Assembly: GCA_902476765.1 (NCBI GenBank)
Contig: CABSEJ010000007.1
Location: forward strand, 1 to 50,371
Length of the DNA: 50,371 nucleotides
From: an uncultured Blautia sp.
Lineage (GTDB): Bacteria; Bacillota; Clostridia; Lachnospirales; Lachnospiraceae
Direction: 5' to 3'
The notes below the pieces were generated by a model, which worked only from the letters and a program-made list of their open reading frames with translations, made no database searches and was not told the DNA's origin. Both the position numbers and the translations under genes were made by a program. Shown here in pieces: positions 25,879 through 33,166 of the stretch (its first letter is position 1; every line of letters begins with the position of its first letter).

Positions 25879-26053
25879 AAATCTCTCCTGCTAATTGAAC
25901 CAATTCAATAACATCTGCTATTTCTGCTTCCGAACACATATTATCCATACAATTTTCAATCATTTTCGTAAAACGAAGCCGAAAGCCTTCTGTTTCATCC
26001 ATGTTTTTTATTTCTTCTTTTACAGCTTCTTTCAATTCTTGACTCAATGCCAT
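25868..26053 (-). CDS. Small acidic protein (61 aa) of the dnd-linked module
   Basis: ATG 26053 (MALSQELKEAVKEEIKNMDE) follows GGGAGGAG with seven bases between, making it the better start than the frame opening at 26095 inside the helicase gene. The product is short, helical and acidic, ending VIELVQLAGEIYEN. It has no motif I know. Its start is five bases after the helicase stop and its end overlaps the ATPase start, so it is embedded in the operon and is likely translated. Confidence 0.7.
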   Translation of the reverse strand: MALSQELKEAVKEEIKNMDETEGFRLRFTKMIENCMDNMCSEAEIADVIELVQLAGEIYEN

Positions 26054-26058
26054 TTTCG

Positions 26059-27255
26059 TCACTCCTCCCGCACTTTTGACAGTTCCGTAAGCCATTGTTC
26101 CCGTTCTGAATCCGCTGTCAGATCTTCTGATTTCCCACTATCATAGATAAAATCCACAATAGCTGCCACCTTTTCCCTGTCAGCCGGACTCTTCCTTAAA
26201 CTTCTTCCAATCCTCTGTGTAGTTACAAGTTTGCTTCTGTCAGAGGAAAAAAGAACAATATTTTTTACTGATTGAATATCAATGCCTTCTGATATTTTTT
26301 TACAGGTTATCAGGCAATCTATTTGTCCTCTGGCAAACTTTCTTAAATTACTGCTGTCGTCATTCCCATAATATGTATGAAATTTATAAATGTATGACAG
26401 CAGCATTTTCTGAAGAGCCAAACCGTATTCCCTTGTCTCTACGAAAATAATACAGCGTTCCAATATCTGCGGCTCCTTTTGAATATATTCCTGAAACAAA
26501 GAAATCTTGTTAATGGCTAACTTGTTTACTTTTGCCAAGTCCCGATATAAGTCTTCTTCCTGAAAAGCTATGCCTTTCTTGCGTTTTTGTTCATAAGCTG
26601 CAATAATGTTCTGCTTTTTCTTTTTTTCCTCACCAGTCAACTGGTAATGCAGCGGTATATAACGAAAGCTGCACAAAATGCCGTTTTTAATTGCATCTGC
26701 AATATCAAAGCGAAAAATAACCGGTCCAATGGCTTTCTCTAAGAAAGCACTTCCCTCCTGGTCAAATTCTCTGATTGGCGTTGCGCTTAAGCCCAAACGA
26801 TAATGAAAAAACGGTATTTCGTTCTCCACTGCTTTACGGAATCCTTCCGACCCTGCACCGTGAACTTCATCAAAAACAAGCAGCGTTCTCTCTCCCAAGT
26901 CCTTTAACCGTCCAAGCACATATTTTATCCGTTCTCCTTCTCTGGAAATTAAAATAATTTTCTCTTTTGCTTTTGTAATCTGAAATCTGGAAAATTCATT
27001 GTAATTCCCATACCACCGAAACAAAACCGCATCCTGGCATCTCAACAACAATTCTCTATACCACTGTTCTAAAAGGTCGTTGCCATATGTAAGCACCAAA
27101 ATCTGGTCAACCTTGTTCTCCCGGAATAAAGTCTCCATAATACGGATAGCCGTTCTGGTTTTCCCTGTTCCCGTGGCCATCTCCAATATTCCTTTTTCTT
27201 CTCTGAGGAAACAATCTATGGCCTTATCCTGATGTACCCAATTATTTTTTTCCAT
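26059..27255 (-). CDS. SF2 DEAD/DEAH-box helicase or translocase
   Basis: A 398-residue superfamily 2 ATPase without extra domains. Motif I LEMATGTGKTRTAIRIM, II LLVFDEVHGAG (DEVH), III LGLSATP, IV-V IFVETREYGLALQKM and KISEGIDIQSVKNIVL, VI TQRIGRSLRKSPADRE. The combination resembles the helicase part of type I/III restriction subunits and of other defence operons. It is the first gene of the module adjoining dnd, with its own promoter (27326-27354). No clear Shine-Dalgarno precedes ATG 27255, so translation may be weak. It may unwind or scan DNA for the nuclease and ATPase encoded downstream. Confidence 0.88.
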   Translation of the reverse strand: MEKNNWVHQDKAIDCFLREEKGILEMATGTGKTRTAIRIMETLFRENKVDQILVLTYGNDLLEQWYRELLLRCQDAVLFRWYGNYNEFSRFQITKAKEKIILISREGERIKYVLGRLKDLGERTLLVFDEVHGAGSEGFRKAVENEIPFFHYRLGLSATPIREFDQEGSAFLEKAIGPVIFRFDIADAIKNGILCSFRYIPLHYQLTGEEKKKKQNIIAAYEQKRKKGIAFQEEDLYRDLAKVNKLAINKISLFQEYIQKEPQILERCIIFVETREYGLALQKMLLSYIYKFHTYYGNDDSSNLRKFARGQIDCLITCKKISEGIDIQSVKNIVLFSSDRSKLVTTQRIGRSLRKSPADREKVAAIVDFIYDSGKSEDLTADSEREQWLTELSKVREE

Positions 27256-27325
27256 GTTTACAATTCACCAATTATCCTAAAATAATCCCTATTTTTTTCC
27301 ATCTTTTGACAATAACTATGGATAA

Positions 27326-27354
27326 ATCATAACATATTCCATAACTACCAACAA
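27326..27354 (-). promoter_or_regulatory. Promoter of the helicase-led defence operon
   Basis: Minus strand TTGTTG (27349-27354), 17 bases, TATGAT (27326-27331). It lies between the phosphofructokinase terminator and the helicase gene, about 70 bases before its ATG. Confidence 0.55.
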
Positions 27355-27381
27355 GCCGGAAACATCTGTTGTCTACATAGT

Positions 27382-27429
27382 TAAAAAAGAGGGCATCCCT
27401 CCAGTCATCTCATGACTTTTAGGACGCCC
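27382..27429 (-). terminator. Terminator of the phosphofructokinase gene
   Basis: Outer stem GGGCGTCC with GGGATGCCC (27422-27429 with 27391-27399) and inner stem AGTCAT/ATGACT, followed on the minus strand by TTTTTT (27383-27388). It begins 33 bases after the stop codon. Confidence 0.85.
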
Positions 27430-27461
27430 GTTTATAAAACCCTTCTCCAAAAAAACCGCTC

Positions 27462-28709
27462 TTATTTTTTCTTCATCTTTAAAACCAGATGTCTTGGCAG
27501 ACCATTTACCATGATTGGCTGATAGTCTCCCTGAATCAGAGGCTTGATATAATCCACAAAATCCTTTGTCACATAGTTGGCCTCTTTGTTCATCCAGCTT
27601 CTTGGAACCAGCTTCTCCTCGTTGGCAATTCTATGTACATCATAGATGCCTGTAGCGCTCATGTAAGGATCATCAGAAACACGGTCAATGACAATCATCT
27701 TTCCTGTGTCTCCTTCGTCTGCTGCCTTTACTGCTGCTCCTCCTACCATAAAGGCTTCGTCAATATCTACACGGGAAGCCATGTGGGAAGCACTTCTCTG
27801 GAGAGTGGAAAGCTCTACTGCCCTTGTCTTGCAGCCGCACTCTGCTGCCAGGAAATTGGCCAGATAGGTGGCAGTTCCCTGAAGCTGCTTATGTCCGAAA
27901 GCATCTACATAATCGCCTACACTTCCCAGCTCGCACACATAACGTCCGTCTTCCAGCTTGATGCCTTCGGATACGGCAATAACAATGGAAGATTTTTTCT
28001 TCAAAAGCTCTTTCACTTTCTTCAGGAATTTGTCAATATCAAAGGGAACCTCCGGAAGATAGATTAAATCCGGGCCGTCGCAGTCCTCAGCCTTGGCCAA
28101 AGCTGTAGCTCCTGTAAGCCAGCCTGCGTTTCTTCCCATAATTTCCATAATCGTAATCATATTCTTTTTGTAGGTAAGGCCCTGGGCGTCACGGATAACC
28201 TCCTTGGTAGAAGCCCCGATATACTTGGCAGCACTTCCAAAGCCAGGGGTATGGTCTGTCAAAGCCAAATCATTATCAATAGTCTTAGGTACTCCCAGGA
28301 ATTTCTGGGTCTGTCCTGTCAGAATGGCATAGTCAGACAGTTTCTTGATAGTATCCATAGAGTCATTTCCGCCAATGTAAATAAAAGCATCGATATCCAG
28401 CTTATTCAGTATCTGGAAAATTCTTTCGTAAATTTCCTTATCTTCATGAATCTCCGGCAATTTAAAACGGCAGGAGCCCAGGAAAGCGGAAGGAGTCCTT
28501 TTCAGAAGCTCAATATCCAGCTCAGAGTGAATCTGCGTGGACAAATCCACATACTGCTCATCTAAAAGTCCCTGGATTCCGTGAAGCATTCCATAAACCT
28601 TGTCAAATCCTCTTTCTATCGCATTTTTATACACACCTGCAAGACTGGAGTTGATAACAGATGTGGGTCCTCCTGACTGTCCTACAATAATATTTCTTTT
28701 CTTTGCCAT
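27462..28709 (-). CDS. 6-phosphofructokinase, probably pyrophosphate-dependent
   Basis: A 415-residue PFK-family enzyme that phosphorylates fructose 6-phosphate in glycolysis. Motifs: N-terminal IVGQSGGPTSVINSSLAGVY, phosphoryl-donor loop YIGGNDSMDTIKKL, catalytic PKTIDNDLALTDHTPGFGSA, and substrate motif EIMGRNAGWLTG. ATP enzymes have GGDGS in the donor loop; the bulkier Asn-Asp here is what pyrophosphate-using relatives show (usually GGDDS), so I lean to diphosphate as donor, with uncertainty. AAGGAGG precedes the ATG. It stands alone between terminators. Confidence 0.88.
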   Translation of the reverse strand: MAKKRNIIVGQSGGPTSVINSSLAGVYKNAIERGFDKVYGMLHGIQGLLDEQYVDLSTQIHSELDIELLKRTPSAFLGSCRFKLPEIHEDKEIYERIFQILNKLDIDAFIYIGGNDSMDTIKKLSDYAILTGQTQKFLGVPKTIDNDLALTDHTPGFGSAAKYIGASTKEVIRDAQGLTYKKNMITIMEIMGRNAGWLTGATALAKAEDCDGPDLIYLPEVPFDIDKFLKKVKELLKKKSSIVIAVSEGIKLEDGRYVCELGSVGDYVDAFGHKQLQGTATYLANFLAAECGCKTRAVELSTLQRSASHMASRVDIDEAFMVGGAAVKAADEGDTGKMIVIDRVSDDPYMSATGIYDVHRIANEEKLVPRSWMNKEANYVTKDFVDYIKPLIQGDYQPIMVNGLPRHLVLKMKKK

Positions 28710-29136
28710 TTTGTCATATCCTCCTTCTGAATCCTATGTCCGGCACAGCTGTCTCAGAATCTTTATCTGTTCTGTCACTCTTCCGTCTCCCAGTATAATA
28801 ACACGTCCGTCATCTCACTAGGCTATTTAACCTTTTATCCTGCTGCCGGAATAAATCTAGGAAACATTATAGCAAAAAAAATCCATGTCTTCAATAGTGA
28901 CATGGATTTTTTGTATATTCTTTCCTGTATTTTCCAAAGTTTTTTGTGTATTTTACACAATTAAAACATTTCTATACATTTCATGCAATTCTAATGACAG
29001 TATTCCAACCATCATTGAAATCTTAGAACAAACTGTGTAAACTCCAGCAGTCGTTCTTTCTTTCCTGTGAACATACCTGCCCATAAATATGAGACAAGCT
29101 ACAAAGACACAGCGGCTGACCTACGCCAATTTCCTA
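28710..29136. other. Intergenic region upstream of phosphofructokinase
   Basis: No gene seen. It holds the phosphofructokinase leader, with a TATACT at 28792-28797 on minus as a possible -10 and a poor -35 (TAGTGA) 17 bases before it. It also holds the bidirectional terminator at 28873-28912 and about 220 AT-rich bases without recognisable structure behind the CapA gene. Confidence 0.6.
28873..28912. terminator. Bidirectional intrinsic terminator
   Basis: A perfect 14-bp stem (28875-28888 with 28899-28912) whose outer part is A6/T6, so a T run follows the hairpin on either strand. On minus it would end transcripts from the CapA gene. Confidence 0.8.
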
Positions 29137-30609
29137 TCATGCTGCCCTGCCCGCATTTACCCCGGCCTCATCGCCTTGGTTAGCATCCTCTCCGTCAGTA
29201 GTGTTCCCGTCTGCATCTTCCTGATTCGTACCATTTTCGCCAGTGCTGTCTCCGCCTGCCTCTCCCTGATTAGTATCTGCTTCATCGGCACTGTCTTGCC
29301 TCGTCTCTCCCTGACTTCCATCACTATCCAGGGTTCCGCCGTTCCCCTTGGCCTTTATCTCTTCAAATAAATCCTGATAATACTCCAAAGTAAACTGGCC
29401 TGGATTCTTCTCGTAGGCAGAATGACGCTCCAGCAGCTCCTGTGTATAATCCTCCAGCTTATACACAGCCGCTTCCGGGGTATCCCTGTTATAGTGGGAA
29501 ATCAGTGGAATAAACTCCTGCTGCGGAAATTGAATTTCCCCGGTTTCTACATCCTTACAGACAGTAATCTTAGCCATAGCTCCCATGATACTGGGCAAAT
29601 CATTCTGGGTAGCAATAAAATTTCCCAGCGAATAATATACCAGCATCTGATGTCCGTCTTCTCCGGTGAGCATTTCCATGGTCCGTACAACATGAGGATG
29701 GGAACCAATGACAATATCCACCCCTTCTTCCAGAAACAGGTCTGTCCATGCCTGGGTTTCTTCATCTATATCCTGGTCATATTCTATTCCCACATGCATT
29801 ACAGCCACAACCACATCTCCCAGCTTCCTGGCTCTGCGGATGTCCTCTCTGGCTTTGTCCTCGTCAAATACATCCACCAGGTAATCTTCTCCCTGAGGCA
29901 GTTCCAGACCGTTTAAGCTGTATGTATAGTCTACCATGGCTATTTTCAGTCCCTTGCAAGGCACTACCGTAATGTCATCTGCTTCCTCCTGGCTTTTGTG
30001 GATTCCCAAAACTACCGTTTCAGGATGATTTTGCTCCCACCAATCCACAGTGAAGTTAATAGAATCTGTTCCTTTATCCAACGTATGATTGGTGGCGCTG
30101 GCAATCACATCAAAACCTGTATCCACCAAAGCGTCCCCAAATGCAGTGGGAGTACCGAAGCTGGGATAGCCGGACACATCATTTTCATCCTCCACAAATA
30201 TGGTTTCCTGTGTCACAATGGCCAAATCCGCCGCCTCCACATCTTCTTTTACAGCCTGATATACCTGGTCGTAATTCATAACTCCATTTATCTCTGTGCC
30301 GCTGTCCCGCACAGCCTCATGGGCAATGTTGTCTCCTACAGCCAGAATCTCCACTGTATTTTCCTCCTGCTGCTTCTTCAGAGCCTGTGCCTCCTGTCTG
30401 GCCTTCTCCTTGGCCTCCTCCGCCTTAGCTTTCTTGGAAATGCTGGTTCCCACTAAAGAAACCAGGATAATAAGGACAAGAACTGCTCCTGCCGAAGCGG
30501 CAGCAATCATCTTTTTCTTCTTTACTTCTTTTTCACGGGCCAGCCTGCGCTGCTCTCTTCTCTTCTCCCTTTCCCTGTCCCGTTTTAAAAGCTCTTCTCT
30601 TTCGTCCAT
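29137..30609 (-). CDS. CapA family membrane-anchored metallophosphoesterase-like protein
   Basis: A 490-residue protein with a highly charged N-terminus (ELLKRDREREKRREQRRLAR), one membrane span at about 35-55 and an extracellular PGA_cap (CapA/PgsA) domain. Metal-binding motifs of this calcineurin-like fold are EILAVGDNIAHEAVRDS, ASATNHTLDKGTDSIN, VAVMHVGIEYDQDIDEETQ and VIGSHPHVVRTMEML. CapA proteins take part in poly-gamma-glutamate or related envelope polymer handling; no capBC genes are present here, so the role is open. The last about 65 residues are a low-complexity, acidic, Gly/Asn/Asp-rich tail with imperfect TNQ-containing repeats. Confidence 0.88.
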   Translation of the reverse strand: MDEREELLKRDREREKRREQRRLAREKEVKKKKMIAAASAGAVLVLIILVSLVGTSISKKAKAEEAKEKARQEAQALKKQQEENTVEILAVGDNIAHEAVRDSGTEINGVMNYDQVYQAVKEDVEAADLAIVTQETIFVEDENDVSGYPSFGTPTAFGDALVDTGFDVIASATNHTLDKGTDSINFTVDWWEQNHPETVVLGIHKSQEEADDITVVPCKGLKIAMVDYTYSLNGLELPQGEDYLVDVFDEDKAREDIRRARKLGDVVVAVMHVGIEYDQDIDEETQAWTDLFLEEGVDIVIGSHPHVVRTMEMLTGEDGHQMLVYYSLGNFIATQNDLPSIMGAMAKITVCKDVETGEIQFPQQEFIPLISHYNRDTPEAAVYKLEDYTQELLERHSAYEKNPGQFTLEYYQDLFEEIKAKGNGGTLDSDGSQGETRQDSADEADTNQGEAGGDSTGENGTNQEDADGNTTDGEDANQGDEAGVNAGRAA

Positions 30610-30666
30610 CTTTCCTTCCTTTCTACTTTCTGATAGTTAATCTGATTCTGTATATAACAAAGGACT

Positions 30667-31404
30667 TTATTCTGTTTTCTTTGCGATAGCTTTAATCAAT
30701 AACATCATAGGACGGCGCAGCTCATCTTTCATTCCCGGCATATTCATCATTTCTTCCGATGGTTCAGCTTCTTCTACCGTTTTAATTTCAAAACCGTTGT
30801 CCAGCAGTCCCTTAATGATTTGGGTAAGGGTATGATGCTGTTTAGTTACATTACAGTCTAAAAAATGTGTCTTTCGTTCTCCTGGAATGAAATAATTATC
30901 TACAGGCCAATATAGCGGCCTTCCTTCTTTTGTATAAATCCAATCTTGCCCCACACCGGAAGTAAATACCGGATGTTCGATATTGAAAAGAAATACTCCG
31001 TCTTTTTTCAATGTCCTATGTACTTTCTGAAATACACTCTCAATATCTTCAATATAATGTAATGCCAGATTAGAAATTACACAATCCCATGTGTCTTTTG
31101 GATATTCATACTCCTCAATTCCGCAAAGTCTGTATTCTATTTGCTTTGCCCTGTTCTTTTTCCTGGCCTTTGCAATCATTTTTTCACTTATGTCAAGGCC
31201 TAATATCTGTGCCGCTCCTTGTTCTGCCGCAAATTTGCAATGCCAGCCATAACCACATCCCAAATCAAGAACCCTCTTGCCTTGAAGGAGCGGAAATAGA
31301 GGTTTTAACTGGTGCCACTCTCCGGCAGCAGATAAACCCTCTTTGCTACGAGGCATTTTTTCATATTTTTCAAAAAATTTTTCATTATCGTATTCGTTGC
31401 TCAT
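30667..31404 (-). CDS. Class I SAM-dependent methyltransferase
   Basis: A 245-residue Rossmann-fold methyltransferase. Motif I GKRVLDLGCGYGWHCKFAAE, motif II LGLDISEKMIAKARK, and the region VISNLALHYIEDIESVFQKV, then LKKDGVFLFNIEHPVF. This is the UbiE/BioC-like type that acts on small molecules, but the substrate is unknown. The ATG overlaps the stop of the Rpn-family gene by four bases, so expression depends on that interrupted gene being transcribed, or on a promoter inside it. Confidence 0.88.
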   Translation of the reverse strand: MSNEYDNEKFFEKYEKMPRSKEGLSAAGEWHQLKPLFPLLQGKRVLDLGCGYGWHCKFAAEQGAAQILGLDISEKMIAKARKKNRAKQIEYRLCGIEEYEYPKDTWDCVISNLALHYIEDIESVFQKVHRTLKKDGVFLFNIEHPVFTSGVGQDWIYTKEGRPLYWPVDNYFIPGERKTHFLDCNVTKQHHTLTQIIKGLLDNGFEIKTVEEAEPSEEMMNMPGMKDELRRPMMLLIKAIAKKTE

Positions 31405-32390
31405 GACTTACAGTCCCCTTTAAGCTTTTCAAAAATTATCTCTAAGTCTGCTTCCGGTTCCTCAGCCACCGCTTTATATATTCTTTCGATTACCGGGACC
31501 TCTTCTTCTAATTCCTCAGCTATCTGCGAAATGCTCTTTCCTTTGTCCAGTTTCTTCTGTACCTGGCTGATTAAAGTAAGGCTTCTGCCCCTTTCCATTC
31601 CTTCCCGGATACCTTTATTCCAAAACTGTTCTCTCTCCTGTCTCATGTGCTCTTCTTCATCATATTCAAAGATACTCACACTTTTCGCCTCCGCTCTATT
31701 CTTCTCCAGAAAATCTTTCAGAATCCCCTCACGAATACATTCCGTAATTGCCCGCTATACTGCCTCTTCCAGAGATGATGCTTCTGCATACTGTCTCACA
31801 CGATACACATACTCTGCATAATCCTTCAGCGTCTTACAGGCTTCCATCAAAGCCCTGTTATGACTGCGGTTCACATTGAACATCACTGCCTTCAATTCTA
31901 ATCCTTCTCCCATCTCCTCCTCGCTTCTTTCCTGTCTGGTCTGATACAAATCGGACAGCCGCAATACCCTTTTCTCCGGCTGTTCCTCCACTCCATTATA
32001 GAACACCACAAACTGAGGCTCCGGTATCTCTACCTTTTCGGTGCCGTAGATATTCTTTTTTCTGGTTATTTCCATATACAGTTTTGATATATACCATAAA
32101 AATCGTAAAGGAAGATTTGGATTCACTGTAGATTGATGCTCATACAGGGAGAGTCTGGCATCTATGATGAATGATAAATCATTCTGCATATTCATGTAGA
32201 TGGCATTTTCCAAGGTGTTGATTTCTAAAAGTTCTGGGTCTGTATAATGTTTCCCACTTATGGCATTGTATAATTCCAACAGTTTTTCCTTGTCCTGAAA
32301 AATCATAGTAAAAATCCGGGATTTATACATCCGGTTTGGAAAAACAATATCCTGTGTTTTTGTGTTTCTGCTGTCCTGTGTTTCTCCCAT
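31401..32390 (-). pseudogene. Rpn/PD-(D/E)XK nuclease family (transposase-like), internal amber codon
   Basis: From ATG 32390 (MGETQDSRNTKTQDIVFPNR, GGAGG six bases upstream) 211 residues lead to a TAG at 31755-31757. The same frame then continues without another stop: RAITECIREGILKDFLEKNR, then SVSIFEYDEEEHMRQEREQF and on to 31401, giving about 329 residues if read through. The N-terminal domain carries the nuclease core (LSFIIDARLSLYEHQSTVNP with Asp, Glu and Gln, and RFLWYISKLYMEI); the C-terminal part has the helical repeat region. A single G-to-T or C-to-T change of GAG or CAG would create the stop. Such genes occur in many copies in Lachnospiraceae and decay often. The truncated 211-residue product keeps the catalytic half and might still act. 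Confidence 0.82.
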
Positions 32391-32647
32391 AAAATACCTC
32401 CTTTTTGTTGTTTTCTCAGGCAGGAGGCCTTGGGGAGAAGACATGGCAGATAACAAGTAAACCACCCTGCTCCCATACGAAAAAAGAAACCTCTCTGCCG
32501 TTTTCTTATTGGGATAAAAGCATTAAGATTTCTTTCCTTTGATAGGTTCTTAGATAGTGCAGATGCGGCAAAGCCGCTTAGATAATTCCATTCCTGAAAA
32601 ACAGGAGGAAAAGGCTATTGAAATATACATGCTTTGAGATTATAATA

Positions 32648-32837
32648 TCACACTTTATACTCTGAAACCACACGAGAATTTTCACAAAATTCCATGGGCT
32701 TTAAACATTGATTTTTGTTAAGGGTTATCATATCCTTGTATACAGAACTGCCATCAAGAGTGGTTCCAAAGGTATCTGCCCAGATGGCTGGACAAGAGCC
32801 TCTCAATTTTATCTGTAATAACCTCTTTTAATGCCAT
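32648..32837 (-). pseudogene. Remnant of a small gene, frameshifted
   Basis: GGAGG precedes ATG 32837 and the frame begins MALKEVITDKIERLLSS. It soon ends after GRYLWNHS. A neighbouring frame from about the same place reads AIWADTFGTTLDGSSVYKDM, then KPMEFCENSRVVSEYKV, to a stop at 32648. Joined by one frameshift near 32780, this gives about 62 residues. I do not recognise the family. Confidence 0.4.
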
Positions 32838-32880
32838 TTTTTTCCTCCAACCGGAATAGCTTAGCTGCTCCGCAAATTTC

Positions 32881-33012
32881 CTATGGCTTTAAGGCTTCTT
32901 TTAAATCCTTTACAAATTGAGCCTGCTGTTTCTTTAAGTAAAATTTTACAAATGGCTTCATATAAAATTTTATTTCGCTTTCCATAACAGCTTTTATCGC
33001 TGATGCTGCCAC
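32881..33012 (-). CDS. Possible 43-aa basic protein
   Basis: GTG 33012 is preceded by AGAGGTGAT at four bases. The frame reads AASAIKAVMESEIKFYMKPF, then VKFYLKKQQAQFVKDLKEAL, and ends KP-stop. Basic and helical; no family known. It lies 43 bases before the frameshifted small ORF, so the two could be parts of one lost unit. Coding status is uncertain. Confidence 0.35.
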   Translation of the reverse strand: MAASAIKAVMESEIKFYMKPFVKFYLKKQQAQFVKDLKEALKP

Positions 33013-33097
33013 TGGTATCACCTCTTGAATCTATAGCTTACGTTCTCACTCTGATTTTCAAATACTGCTTTCTTTTGCAGAAAGTATTTGTATAGTA

Positions 33098-33134
33098 TAA
33101 AAAGAACCAGAGTTCTGTGTTTAAACTCTGGTTC
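33098..33134 (-). terminator. Terminator of glyS
   Basis: An 11-bp stem, 33104-33114 with 33124-33134 (GAACCAGAGTT/AACTCTGGTTC), followed on the minus strand by CTTTTTAT. It starts 33 bases after the glyS stop. Confidence 0.88.
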
Positions 33135-33166
33135 CGCTGTCGTCCTATTTTCTGTAATTTACTGCC

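Larger units (their letters stand above)
32466..33166. other. 700-base gap with two tiny ORFs and glyS terminator
   Basis: No full-length gene. From left to right: about 180 AT-rich bases without structure, a broken small ORF (32648-32837), a 43-codon ORF (32881-33012), an inverted repeat CAAATACT/AGTATTTG (about 33059-33090) and the glyS terminator. Good ribosome binding sites in front of both small ORFs suggest remnants of a former gene pair. Confidence 0.6.
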
